A stretch of 64,000 nucleotides of DNA from Halalkalicoccus tibetensis (GTDB lineage Archaea; Halobacteriota; Halobacteria; Halobacteriales; Halalkalicoccaceae). Position 1 is the first letter of the stretch. Every line of letters begins with the position of its first letter. The position numbers and the translations under genes are program-made. The notes under the pieces are model-generated. The model was not told where the DNA came from. It worked only from the letters and a program-made list of their open reading frames with translations, and searched no databases. Shown one piece after another: positions 1 through 8,636 of this stretch. Location of the stretch: the NCBI RefSeq assembly GCF_037996645.1, contig NZ_JBBMXV010000003.1, forward strand, positions 620,001-684,000. Reading direction: 5' to 3'.

Positions 1-1
1 C

Positions 2-568
2 GTGTTCAACGGCCATCCGACCATCGAAATGAGCTATTTCAACGCGACGCGCCACGCAATCAATGGATTCGGCCATACCGAATGTGGCTATACCCTCGAG
101 GACTCCGTCATCGGTCCGTCAACACTTTCACATGCTGTTGATATGCACGCACTGGCCGAGAACGATTTTGGTGATGACCTTACCGCGGGCAATCGTGTTG
201 AAGTGCGTCGATGCACGTTTACCTTCACGCACGGGATTACAGATACTGCCACACAAGCGATTGCGTTCCGTGGGTATCCTGAAGACGAGTATATTACTGA
301 AAACTGCCGATTCGTTCACGAAATCGATGGTCAGGAACCGCCTGAGAACGTCTCAAACGATGGTGGCTATGCGCCGTATCGACAAGTGAATGTTCCGCAC
401 GGAGAATGGCACGATTGGTTGTTCCAAAATAATCAGTATGGCATCAGCGAACCTCATGAACCTGGAGTCGGCGCTCCAGTCAACCTCGATGATCCGATGG
501 CTGGACAGCCACTGATCGATGAGGAACGCCGCCGCGGCCTACGAATTGCCCTCAGATCGCTCGAATGA
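2..568 (+). CDS. Parallel beta-helix secreted protein, C-terminal part (cut by window start)
   Basis: The frame is open at the left edge, so the true start lies outside the window; the GTG at base 2 is only the first codon seen. The 188 residues align along their length with the C-terminal half of the reverse-strand gene at 2979-4277: both carry MFNGHPTIEMSYFNAT or close variants, GFGHTECGYTLED, AVDMH, RRCTFTFTH, AIAFRGYPED and GAPVNL. The short beta-strand steps suggest a right-handed parallel beta-helix of the pectate-lyase-like or surface-protein kind. This copy has about 25 extra C-terminal residues, rich in Arg, after GAPVNL. No catalytic residues can be assigned. The substrate is unknown. 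Confidence 0.7.
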   Translation: MFNGHPTIEMSYFNATRHAINGFGHTECGYTLEDSVIGPSTLSHAVDMHALAENDFGDDLTAGNRVEVRRCTFTFTHGITDTATQAIAFRGYPEDEYITENCRFVHEIDGQEPPENVSNDGGYAPYRQVNVPHGEWHDWLFQNNQYGISEPHEPGVGAPVNLDDPMAGQPLIDEERRRGLRIALRSLE

Positions 569-1027
569 ACTGTCAGCCCTGCTCACGCTGAGAACGGGGC
601 TTCTAGTTTCACGATGCGCCTTGCGGATACCAAGAGATTATCCATAGAAAGCGTAGTTTTTCAGATGTAAGATTGGAACAAGCCATTTCTTCGCTGGTCA
701 CGGAAAAAGCTGTAAGCGGTGTCGGTCGCAGTCTGCCTTAATTTGTATAGTGGCATCGATGTTTTGACCTTATAGTGGTTTCTTAGCTGAAACGCCGGTA
801 CTCGTATACTCCCTTGCATCCCTGATTGATTGGCGGCAAATGACGTATTCCTTCGCGTTCGCACTGTGTTCCAACATCCGAGTTATTCTCTCTAGGTAGC
901 TTGAGCACGATTTTGGGTGTTCGATGAGCGATGCAGTGGTTCTCCTCACTCAGCATGGTTCTTCTGTCCTCTCTTTACACGATATATTTGGGCCACAAGA
1001 TCTATTATAATAGAATAAAATTAATAC
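569..1027. other. Gene-free AT-rich spacer
   Basis: There is no convincing gene here. A reverse-strand ORF of 67 codons (661-864) has no acidic haloarchaeal composition and no recognisable motif. The last 60 bases before 1028 are very AT-rich and probably carry the promoter of the following lipoprotein gene. Confidence 0.5.
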
Positions 1028-1651
1028 ATGATGAAAAGAAACATAATAGTGGTCCTTCTCGTTTGTGTAATGGTTGTTTCTGCTGGTTGCACTGGTTTGG
1101 GGGCCAATGAGTCTGAAGAGGAATTTAATATGGATCCGGATGAATCCGACGATCCCACAGAGATAGAAGACGGATCCCAGGACGAGGCTGACGAAGCCAA
1201 TAACTCGGATAACAATAGCGGTACTGAAGACGTTAGTAACGAGACTGAAGGTAGCAGCACCTCTAATGAGGCAGCCACTACTTCCTCAGAAGGTAGTGCA
1301 GACGCAGATTCTAAGACTGTAGATACTACACGAACTAATGAGGAGGAGAACTCTGTTGAGAAGAACCGAAATACCGGAGATAACGGTAGTAATGGGGGAC
1401 TCTATATGGCAGAGGAGGTATATATTTTGACCGTCTACGTTGATGAGAGCACCGATATCGATGAGACCACTATTACACTCCAGCAGGACGGTGATAACAC
1501 AACAACTACTCAGGAAATATCTGAGAATGGCTTAGTTGAGTTTGATGTAGTCGATGGCGACTACACCATCAGTAGTACTGATCAGAATAGTAATTCTAGT
1601 GACGTAGATATCACAATCGACGGCAGCGATCGCGAAGTGACACTTGAGTAA
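1028..1651 (+). CDS. Acidic lipoprotein with C-terminal beta-sandwich-like domain
   Basis: The 207-residue protein has a short hydrophobic signal ending in a lipobox, VSAGC, with Cys21 as the predicted lipid-anchored residue. Residues 22-130 are a low-complexity linker rich in Asp, Glu, Ser, Asn and Thr. Residues 135-207 form a compact domain with the pattern TLQQDG, GLVEFDVVDGDYTI and ITIDGSDREVTL, resembling carboxypeptidase-regulatory-like or SpaA-like folds. The layout and the domain match the larger lipoprotein at 45797-47032, which has LLQQDGE and GLEDGDYEL at equivalent places. It should sit on the outer face of the membrane. The function is unknown, possibly surface attachment or ligand binding. 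Confidence 0.8.
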   Translation: MMKRNIIVVLLVCVMVVSAGCTGLGANESEEEFNMDPDESDDPTEIEDGSQDEADEANNSDNNSGTEDVSNETEGSSTSNEAATTSSEGSADADSKTVDTTRTNEEENSVEKNRNTGDNGSNGGLYMAEEVYILTVYVDESTDIDETTITLQQDGDNTTTTQEISENGLVEFDVVDGDYTISSTDQNSNSSDVDITIDGSDREVTLE

Positions 1652-1923
1652 CTCACCCCTCGAGGGTACGACTATTTCTTGAAGATATCTATTGATGGCA
1701 TCTAAATAGGCTAAGGGCCTACCGATTATCCCTCATTCAGATTAGCAATTTCTACCTATCATACATAACTATCGGTCAATTACTGATTCGTCGGAACGAA
1801 CTGAAAAGAATTTTACAATAATGGCTCATACTTTGTATTCGTTATAAATACGAGTTAGACCCAGTGTGACTATCTCCATACTCTATAGAATGGCCTCTAA
1901 CATATAGACTACAGAGAGATCAC

Positions 1924-2295
1924 TCAATTCCACTCCACTTGATCTTCGATCGTTTCTAAAAATGGCTCAACATCTTCAATACCCTTGACATTCACAATAG
2001 CTTCTTTGGCGAGCTCAACGTATTTCAATATCATCATGGGTGTCCCAGCCGGTTCATTCTCCTTTCCATCGTATTTAACATAGTCGAGATGTGCAACACC
2101 ATTATGATCGATATTATAGATAAATTCGACAAATCGATTATCATCTCTGTGCTCCATAATATAACGTGCGGTACGTACCTCTCCACAGAGGTTATACTCT
2201 ACTTCGACCTTTTTTTCCTCATACTCTCTCTCCATATGATCTGTACTATATAACTTCTTAACTATATACCTTTGTAATTTGATATTGGCTCTCAT
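1924..2295 (-). CDS. Hypothetical protein, 123 aa
   Basis: This is an acidic, well-formed ORF with no recognised domain. The N-terminal 20 residues are basic and may be untranslated if the start is the internal Met of MEREYEEKKVEVEYN. The middle alternates hydrophobic and charged residues (TARYIMEHRDDNRFVEFIY), consistent with a small alpha/beta fold. It has no signal peptide and one Cys. It is AT-rich like the rest of the island and has no close operon partner: the IS remnant begins about 140 bases upstream of it in the reading direction. The coding call rests on length and composition only. Confidence 0.55.
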   Translation of the reverse strand: MRANIKLQRYIVKKLYSTDHMEREYEEKKVEVEYNLCGEVRTARYIMEHRDDNRFVEFIYNIDHNGVAHLDYVKYDGKENEPAGTPMMILKYVELAKEAIVNVKGIEDVEPFLETIEDQVEWN

Positions 2296-2433
2296 CTCAT
2301 ATCTCTCTTCACCTTAGATCCTGCCCCCACAGAACGATGACAGTGCTATAGCTCTTCCCTCCTTGTCCGTGTGTTTGACATGCAGCTTAGAGCGAGCTAC
2401 TTGGACTCGAGACAACTGGATTCCTCAAGTGAA

Positions 2434-2629
2434 CTATCTTGCCCTGAGCTCGATCCACTCGCATTTGAGGTTGGAAAGGAACGACTGTTTGGAGTAGGCG
2501 GACGTATCGTCTATTCGATTGAGCCACTGGAGAAAGTAGTCGTAGACCTGCCGGCAGGTATCGGCGGTCCACACTAATCGTTCGTGGAGTTCGTCAGACG
2601 TTTAAGTCGGTATCTGTAGTTGTAGGCAT
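2434..2629 (-). pseudogene. tnpB: TnpB (IS1341-type) N-terminal remnant, frameshifted and truncated
   Basis: Reading from the ATG at 2629 gives MPTTTDTDLNV and then a stop. A shift of one base restores TSDELHERLVWTADTCRQVY, followed by DYFLQWLNRIDDTSAYSKQ and LKCEWIELRAR before a stop at 2434. This is the typical start of haloarchaeal IS1341-type TnpB proteins (RNA-guided nuclease relatives of IS200/IS605 elements). The gene starts 3 bases after the stop of the DUF2080 gene, the usual arrangement. Everything beyond about residue 65 is missing here, including the RuvC-like catalytic part, so it cannot be active. Confidence 0.75.
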
Positions 2630-2632
2630 GGT

Positions 2633-2785
2633 CTACTCGCCGCTTTCGTCGGATGGGTCGGTGACACGAACGACCTTAACGGTAACACTTCGCCACCGCT
2701 TCGGAACGATGACGTGAGCACTGTTGCCAGTAGGATTGACCTCGGATTCGTGGACCTTGTGTCCTTCGATCTCGTACCAATCCAC
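2633..2785 (-). CDS. DUF2080 family transposase-associated protein
   Basis: The 50-residue product (GTG start at 2785) contains WYEIEGHKVHESEVNPTGN followed by SAHVIVPKRWR, the signature of the small DUF2080 protein that precedes tnpB in haloarchaeal IS200/IS605-type elements. An ATG at 2860 would add 25 residues that do not fit the family, so the GTG is preferred. The partner tnpB immediately downstream is broken, so this is probably an intact relic of a dead element. Its role in transposition is not established. Confidence 0.7.
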   Translation of the reverse strand: MDWYEIEGHKVHESEVNPTGNSAHVIVPKRWRSVTVKVVRVTDPSDESGE

Positions 2786-2866
2786 TACGATGTTTACACT
2801 GCGTAGAAACATAACGCTACCAATAGCGTGGGTTAGGTTTTCGGACCGGCAGCATCGCACGACGAT

Positions 2867-2929
2867 GGCGCTGTATCCCCTCCCTACGACCTCGCTTCGC
2901 TCGACCGTTGAGGAAGGAGCCTCAGCGCC
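2867..2929. repeat. Imperfect palindrome at the end of the IS1341-type remnant
   Basis: GGCGCTG at 2867-2873 pairs with CAGCGCC at 2923-2929, closing a hairpin about 63 bases long; GC-rich internal segments may pair further. It lies just upstream of the DUF2080/tnpB remnant on the reverse strand. IS200/IS605 elements are known to carry subterminal hairpins at their ends, so this is read as the element's left end. Confidence 0.5.
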
Positions 2930-2978
2930 TTGAATTTAGATAAAGAAAACCAATCGTGACTAAGCGAACTTCGAGGAT

Positions 2979-4277
2979 TCAGATCGGAAGGTTGACTGGT
3001 GCGCCGATCTCTGATTCTGGGGGCTCCTCGGGGCCGTAGTGATTGCCAGAGACGTACCAGCCGTGCCAGCCACTACCAACATTGACCTGTCGATAGGGAA
3101 CCGGTTCATTGCTCGAGTTTGCGACGTTTTCGATACTATTGTCACCGTCGGCATCGTGGAAGAACCAACTATCCTCCGTGAGGTATATGTCTTCTGGGTA
3201 CCCACGAAACGCGATCGCCTGAGCGTTCTGTCCGTCGATATTATGAGTGAATGTGAACGTACAGCGACGAACCTCGACGCGATCGCCTGCAGTGAGGTCG
3301 CCCTCGTAGCCATTCTCGGCTAGGCTATGCATATCGACGGCATGACTGTAGGTCAATGGTCCGAATAAACAATCCTCAAGGGTATAGCCACACTCGGTGT
3401 GTCCAAACCCACTGACTGAATGACATGTCGCGTTGAAATAGCTCATTTCGATGGTCGGATGGCCGTTGAACACGTCGATGACGTACCCCGCGCCGACCAT
3501 CATACAGTCATGACCGTAGAGGTGATGAAGGTGGGGGGACACGACGATCGAGGAAGTGCCGATCGCAATAGCTTGCATAGGCCACCCATAGATCTCACAG
3601 TTGTCGACCTCAACGTCACTACTCAGAATCGACATTCCACGTGCGTAGCGCTCTTGGCGCATCTCCTGGCGTTCCGCATAGCTGTCGCCGTCATCCAGCG
3701 GAATATATCCAGGATACTCTTCGTTGTCGTAGTGGTCGTGATACGGTCCTCGATATCGGATCCCACTGATACGAGAATCGCCATCTACTGTAATAACTCC
3801 ACGACCAGTTGAACCGCCGTCCCAGGCAGGTGAGTCCTCGCCGTGATCCGTTGTGTACAATAGGGCCCCACTCGAACCATCTACACCTCGATCGGAGACG
3901 ATTGTCTGATCGGTGAGCTCATAGTCTTCTCCTGAAAGGTCGATCTCCGTATCACCGTCAATGCCGATTACGTCAGCATCACTGTCGAGCGCATCAAGCA
4001 GTGAGTCTTGGTCTTCAACAATGGTGTCGGCATCATTGAGACCGATATCGGACTCATAGCCGTTGCCACCAGCGATCTCGCGCCCGTGCAGGCAGTCAAG
4101 CATCTGTTCATTAGTGAAATAATCAGTTTCACTGTCGTCATTGTCACTACTCGCCTGAACATTCATCGACACGCCGGCGATGCCGGTTACACCGAGCGTG
4201 CTCATGAACGTACGCCGTGTCCAATCGTTACGTCGAGCCGCCTTGTTGGTGGATTGCTCGTCCATCACCTGTGTCAT
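2979..4277 (-). CDS. Tat-exported parallel beta-helix protein
   Basis: The 432-residue product (possibly 428 from the second Met at 4265) begins with a twin-arginine signal, RRTFMSTLGVTGIAG, so it is exported folded. Residues 50-120 include DADVIGIDGDTEIDLSGEDY, the type of opening seen in pectate-lyase-like beta-helix proteins. The rest alternates short strands and turns (RISGIRYRG, VEVDNCEIYGWPMQAIAIG, CGYTLEDC). Its last 190 residues match the partial gene at the window start, but on the opposite strand. No acid cluster can be named as a catalytic site, so substrate and even enzymatic activity are open. The neighbouring polysaccharide deacetylases suggest a role in surface or extracellular polysaccharide. 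Confidence 0.75.
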   Translation of the reverse strand: MTQVMDEQSTNKAARRNDWTRRTFMSTLGVTGIAGVSMNVQASSDNDDSETDYFTNEQMLDCLHGREIAGGNGYESDIGLNDADTIVEDQDSLLDALDSDADVIGIDGDTEIDLSGEDYELTDQTIVSDRGVDGSSGALLYTTDHGEDSPAWDGGSTGRGVITVDGDSRISGIRYRGPYHDHYDNEEYPGYIPLDDGDSYAERQEMRQERYARGMSILSSDVEVDNCEIYGWPMQAIAIGTSSIVVSPHLHHLYGHDCMMVGAGYVIDVFNGHPTIEMSYFNATCHSVSGFGHTECGYTLEDCLFGPLTYSHAVDMHSLAENGYEGDLTAGDRVEVRRCTFTFTHNIDGQNAQAIAFRGYPEDIYLTEDSWFFHDADGDNSIENVANSSNEPVPYRQVNVGSGWHGWYVSGNHYGPEEPPESEIGAPVNLPI

Positions 4278-4694
4278 GCACAGATATCAATGTAGTTATA
4301 TGTAGTCTAATAAATTTGTAATATAGCTTAGGTACGGACTAGAAGGTTTTAGAACATCTCATATTGATTTTACGAGATAGCTACTTGAGTTTGCACTCGT
4401 CGCCTTTTGCTGTCTGTATACGCTTTTCTAATTCGCTTCGGAAGGTCTCTCTTCATCGGGGGGTCGAATTCGAACCCATTATCTTATTTTTGAGACTATC
4501 GAATTCTGAAAAATCGATACACCTCTTATCTCAAGAGACCAATCTTCGACATCTACGTGACTACATGTATTTACTAATTTTGAAACGACGAGATCAAGAA
4601 TTGACTCGGCCGGATCGTTCACGGCTTCGGGCCATGTTGTATTTTCCATATATAGATAGAAAATTTTATATCACATGAAGATCGAATATAATTG
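4278..4694. other. AT-rich divergent promoter region
   Basis: This is the spacer between the divergently read beta-helix and deacetylase genes. A 104-codon ORF at 4364-4678 has a basic, non-haloarchaeal composition and is not accepted. The TATA-like run near 4650-4690 is a plausible promoter for the deacetylase. Confidence 0.45.
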
Positions 4695-6125
4695 ATGGCA
4701 AAGAAATCCAACCGCCGAAAATTCTTAGCAGCTATTGGTGGAAGTTCGCTCACTCTTGCAGCGGGCTGTACCGGTCAGTTACCAGACACTGCTGGAGACG
4801 AGGACGAAGACGAGAATAATGAGGACAACGGTCTCAATGGGAACAGTGATAGTGAAAATGCGACGCCACCTGCAATCAATCACGGCGAGGTCGTCAGTAA
4901 CTTTGATGACGATCTTGATGATTGGTTTGAGCTTGATGGTGAACTTACGGGTGATGACGAGGTTCTGCTTACCGGATCTCAGTCAGCACGCATCGAGAAC
5001 ACAGGCGGATTCGCTGGAATCGCTCGCTCATTTCCTGACGGCTTAGACATGGAGAGCCATCATCTTTCGATGGCGGTCCGAGTTGATACTCCTCGTCCAG
5101 CACGAATCACGGTTCGAATCCACGCTCCAGGGCAAGCTGATCAGGTTTGGGGAACACGTACTGTGCTCAGCAACTATGCCGGTTGGCTCCGAATGGACGT
5201 TGGCTACACCGGCGGCCGCGGTGAGCCGCTCTTCGACAATGTCCAAGAGATTGAGATCGTCCTTGATGATCCGAATGCATCAACCGATGACGCAGAAGAG
5301 GTGGAAGAGGACGATGCTGCAGGAGAATTGGATGAAGAAGATGATGATTCACTAGCTCTGACGTTCACTCCCTTGCAGACAGATGACGACGGAGAGGGTG
5401 AAGACGAGGGCAATGCAGATATCCAGTTCTGGGTTGATGATCTCAGGATCACTCCCGCCGCTGACCAAGGGTATGTGATGCTTACATTTGACGATGCAGT
5501 TGAATCTCAGTATGAGAACGTCTTTTCGCTTCTGGAGGAGCGGGATATCCCGGCAGTCGCTGCGGTCGTCCCTGACTCATTGAATCGAGAAAACCGGCTC
5601 ACAATCGACCATCTTCGTGAAATGCGGGATGCTGGTTGGGATATCTCTTCCCATCCTGAAGGAGAGGCATTCAGAGAGTTGGAGGACCCAGACGCGATCC
5701 GACAAGATATCGAATCCGCTCATGCATATCTCGACAACCGAGGTTTCCCAGGCGGGGCACGATCAATGTTTGTCCCGTATCATAATACAAACGAAGAAGT
5801 CGTTGAGATCACCCGTGAGTACCATGAACTGAGTTCGTATTTTGGAGGATCCACAAATGCAGTCCCTTTCACTGATCCGATGCATCTTTCGCGTGTAAAC
5901 ATGTTTGACCTGGATGCCTTTACGTCAATGATCGATTCTGCTGCCGAGTATAACCAACTTGCAATTGGACTTGCACATGGAGTCGTCCCTGAGGACGAAC
6001 TTGAGGATGATCCACTTGCGGATATGAGTACTGAACAGCTTGAAGAACTCCTCGACTATATTGAGGAAAGTGATGTGCAAGTGGTCACTGCCTCTGATCT
6101 CCTCGATAACTCAGAAAATTTGTAA
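4695..6125 (+). CDS. Exported lipoprotein polysaccharide deacetylase (NodB-like)
   Basis: ATG at 4695 is preferred over the TTG one codon earlier. The protein starts with RRKFLAA and a lipobox ending in AAGC, so it is probably Tat-exported and lipid-anchored. An acidic linker follows, then a jelly-roll-like segment (about 65-255) with two low-complexity acidic insertions, then a NodB domain from YVMLTFDDAVESQ to the C-terminus. The catalytic and metal Asp pair (FDD) is present, but the usual HxxxH metal motif reads HPEGE, so the second His is replaced by Glu. Such enzymes remove acetyl groups from polysaccharides outside the cell. The altered metal site leaves activity uncertain. Confidence 0.8.
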   Translation: MAKKSNRRKFLAAIGGSSLTLAAGCTGQLPDTAGDEDEDENNEDNGLNGNSDSENATPPAINHGEVVSNFDDDLDDWFELDGELTGDDEVLLTGSQSARIENTGGFAGIARSFPDGLDMESHHLSMAVRVDTPRPARITVRIHAPGQADQVWGTRTVLSNYAGWLRMDVGYTGGRGEPLFDNVQEIEIVLDDPNASTDDAEEVEEDDAAGELDEEDDDSLALTFTPLQTDDDGEGEDEGNADIQFWVDDLRITPAADQGYVMLTFDDAVESQYENVFSLLEERDIPAVAAVVPDSLNRENRLTIDHLREMRDAGWDISSHPEGEAFRELEDPDAIRQDIESAHAYLDNRGFPGGARSMFVPYHNTNEEVVEITREYHELSSYFGGSTNAVPFTDPMHLSRVNMFDLDAFTSMIDSAAEYNQLAIGLAHGVVPEDELEDDPLADMSTEQLEELLDYIEESDVQVVTASDLLDNSENL

Positions 6126-6280
6126 AGGACAAGAAGAAACACTGATCAACTGTAGCTGTTATCACTTCACTTATTCGTCACCACTCACTCTAAACTGATC
6201 GCAGAGGAGTGTACACGAATATTGATGGATTATAACACTTAACACAAAGTATTTGCTATTGTCGTTAGTTGTAAATCATA

Positions 6281-6514
6281 GTGTATCAAACAGAAAAATA
6301 TGAAAAATCAGATATAGAAGAAGAGATAAACCATATTGACGAACGTCTCTTTTACCTGTATGACATGATGTATGAGAAAGGGGATGAGAAACTGGCTATG
6401 CAGGTACAGCAGTTGTCACAAGACCTCTCTGATATTCATACGCAAGTACAAACAGAGAATGAAAATAAAAATACGGAATCAATACAAACAGTGAAAAAGA
6501 ACCCATCCAACTGA
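6281..6514 (+). CDS. Small acidic coiled-coil hypothetical protein
   Basis: This 77-residue ORF starts at a GTG and has no recognised domain. Residues 5-60 (IEEEINHIDERLFYLYDMMY and following) show heptad-like spacing of hydrophobic residues, suggesting a helical or coiled-coil protein. The C-terminus is polar and probably disordered. It stands alone, about 155 bases after the deacetylase gene, in the same orientation. The codon use is AT-rich like the rest of the island. No function is proposed. Confidence 0.5.
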   Translation: MYQTEKYEKSDIEEEINHIDERLFYLYDMMYEKGDEKLAMQVQQLSQDLSDIHTQVQTENENKNTESIQTVKKNPSN

Positions 6515-6692
6515 TTATTCTCTATAAATAAATCCGCTTCTAAAATATTTACTAGGCTGGCTGGATTTCTTCTTTCGAAATATTCTCATGATCCCTGTAG
6601 TCGGACGTTTCGTGGTAGTATACAGCCACCTGAACTACCCCGCTCTGTTCGGCCTGATGGACTCGCTGAAAACGGGGTCATTCGAGAGACCT

Positions 6693-7350
6693 TCAATCTC
6701 TCGTAATCGCGAAAGGCGCAGAGCGTCTTTCGAACGACTTCTTGTTCCTAGGACGCCGCTTTGCAGGAACCGAATCAGTTCCCGTAGGAGCGCAATCTCC
6801 ACAGGCATTGGATCAGAGTAACCACCTCTGTTTGATTGAGCCCGTGAGCAAGGATGTTTCAGGCCGCGTTTATGTCTCTGTCCACCTCGAACCCAGATGA
6901 GGGACACAAGTGCTCGCGGACTCACAAGGGGTTGTCGGTTGAAACGCCGCACGAGAACCAATCTTCGTCGTTCCTCACGGGTCGACAGCGACAAAGTCGT
7001 TCCTTCCCGCTCGCACTTGTATTCGAGTATCCGCAGGAATGTTCTCTATGACGCCGACGCCCGGGTGCGGCTGTTCGTCAGAAGTTCCATTAGTCCCTGC
7101 GCGCTGAGGTCTTTGACCGCCACGAGGTCGTATTCCCGAGGGTAGTATCTCGAGAGTTTGTACAGGTTAGAAAGAAAGAGTAGAGGCTGACCGCTCGTGT
7201 TATTGAGCTTGGACCCGGTTTGACTGTATCTGATCAAGCGATATTCTTGCCGGGCTTTCCAGCGAAGTTCGCTGACGAGGTAGCCGTTGTCCTTCCGCCG
7301 CTTGAGCGTTGAGAGTTCTCGTACAGTCGTTGTAGGACCTTCTACAGCAC
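6693..7350 (-). pseudogene. tnpB: TnpB (IS1341-type) middle and C-terminal remnant with internal deletion
   Basis: Reverse-strand fragments in shifting frames read KVLQRLYEN, then LSTLKRRKDNGYLVSELRW, then RYSQTGSKLNNTSGQPLLFL, then directly EYDLVAVKDLSAQGLMELL, RTFLRILEYKCEREGT, FVAVDP, FSCGVSTDNPL, VREHLCP and DRDINAA. These are successive haloarchaeal TnpB blocks, including the C-terminal zinc-finger region and the last RuvC Asp. The stretch with the first RuvC Asp is deleted between LFL and EYDLV. Several frameshifts and stops (for example at Trp positions) make it dead. A typical tail, TGTDSVPAKRRPRNKKS, ends at a stop at 6693. Confidence 0.8.
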
Positions 7351-7397
7351 TCTATGTAGAGCATATTTAAAAATATCTTCTATGTATCATTAATTAG

Positions 7398-7721
7398 ATG
7401 AACGAATTAACTGGGTTCCAACGCGACATGCTGTTAGTCATTGCAGGTCTTGATGAGCCGAATGGCCTAGAAGTAAACGATCACCTTCAAAACTACTATG
7501 AGACTGAAATTCTTCACGGAAGACTCTATCCAAATCTTGACGAGCTCGTTGACAGAGGGCTAGTAAACAAGGGTCAGCACGATCTTCGAACTAACAAATA
7601 CGAACTGTCCAACCACGGTAAGAAAGAAGTAGAACTCAACCTCAAATGGCGATTATCATGCATACCCAACGAAATCATAGACAGAGCTAATAGTCTTGAC
7701 CCTGATTCTCAGAATAGTTGA
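7398..7721 (+). CDS. PadR-like winged-helix transcriptional regulator
   Basis: The 107-residue protein begins LTGFQRDMLLVIAGLDEPNG and continues EILHGRLYPNLDELVDRGLV and NKYELSNHGKKEV. This is the winged-helix layout of haloarchaeal PadR family regulators: helix, recognition helix with YPNLDEL, then the wing with a Y-x-LT/SxxG-like turn. It is DNA-binding and cytosolic. No neighbouring gene is an obvious target, so autoregulation or control of nearby orphan genes is possible. The upstream TATA-like sequence around 7360-7385 is AT-rich. Confidence 0.75.
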   Translation: MNELTGFQRDMLLVIAGLDEPNGLEVNDHLQNYYETEILHGRLYPNLDELVDRGLVNKGQHDLRTNKYELSNHGKKEVELNLKWRLSCIPNEIIDRANSLDPDSQNS

Positions 7722-7876
7722 TAAGATGAGAGAGGAGTTAAAAAGTAGCTAAAACTATAGCAACTCTACTACGTTTGTGGTGAGCCTACTTGTGTTCTAT
7801 ACAATATAATTATTTTTAAAGAATTACTAGGGAGTTCTATCAGTTAGATACTCATTCGCGCCCCAGTATGTAGTGA

Positions 7877-8293
7877 TCAAGTCTTTTTGCCAACCGATGT
7901 ATCGGTGGTGATCGAAGTGGTGCTGCTGCTCTCTAATCCCATAAAATCGATCATTCCGTTACGGACCTCCTCACTGATATCTTGATAGCTGTACTCATTG
8001 CTCTCGCTAATGATCTCATGGTACAGGGCTGCATCATCTTTACTGCTGATGATTTCGAATGGTTCGTCGGCCCACCGTCCGAGACCAGAGTACTCATTGC
8101 ATGGTTGAAAATCTTCCGAGCAGGTGCCGAGAGCGCCGCTGTCATAGACGAGGTAGGCTACGACTCCTGAAATATCTGAACGGCACACCTTCCGTACCTC
8201 TGAACACACACCCAACTTCTCCAGCTGGATGTATTCACACAGTTCTCTATTAACAAGCAGATGTTTTTGTTGCGGGTTATGGGATGTGTGCAT
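7877..8293 (-). CDS. Hypothetical protein, 138 aa
   Basis: The ORF is moderately acidic and has no recognised domain or signal peptide. Features include ELCEYIQLEKLGVCSEVRKV near the N-terminus, four Cys in the first 65 residues and a Ser/Thr-rich C-terminal tail (SSSTTSITTDTS). The Cys positions do not form clear CxxC pairs. It is convergent with the PadR-like gene. No function is proposed. Confidence 0.5.
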   Translation of the reverse strand: MHTSHNPQQKHLLVNRELCEYIQLEKLGVCSEVRKVCRSDISGVVAYLVYDSGALGTCSEDFQPCNEYSGLGRWADEPFEIISSKDDAALYHEIISESNEYSYQDISEEVRNGMIDFMGLESSSTTSITTDTSVGKKT

Positions 8294-8513
8294 CGTTCAT
8301 CTACCTTCCTGTATATTGCCCTAACTATTAATTTTTATTCATATTTAAATTTGATCATGACCTCCTCTACAAGCTGCAGATGTGGTTTTCGCTGTTCTAC
8401 TACATTGTCCATTTCAAACACTACTTGATTGACATACTGATTTTTACTTTATGTTTAATTTATTGTAATATATTATAACAAGGTTAAAACATACGCTTAT
8501 TGTACGTAGTAAC

Positions 8514-8636
8514 ATGGCAAAAGATAACACATCTCGAAACCATCCACAGGGATGTTGCCAAGAGTGTGGGGCTCCACTTCGGTTCAAGCCGTGCTTGAAC
8601 TGTATGGAACGTACAAATCTCAACAAAAGTGGTTAA
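8514..8636 (+). CDS. Very small zinc-ribbon protein, 40 aa
   Basis: The ORF reads from ATG at 8514 to TAA at 8634-8636. The peptide has two CxxC pairs: CQEC followed by GAPLRFKP and then CLNC, ending ERTNLNKSG. The spacing is that of a treble-clef or zinc-ribbon knuckle, as in the many tiny CPxCG-like proteins of haloarchaea. It is below the length most gene callers accept. It is the first of three such genes within 1.4 kb. Confidence 0.6.
   Translation: MAKDNTSRNHPQGCCQECGAPLRFKPCLNCMERTNLNKSG

Noticed and set aside
4364-4678. 104-codon forward ORF in the spacer before the deacetylase
   Set aside because: The composition is basic and Leu/Ser/Arg-rich, unlike haloarchaeal proteins. It has no motif and overlaps the likely divergent promoters.
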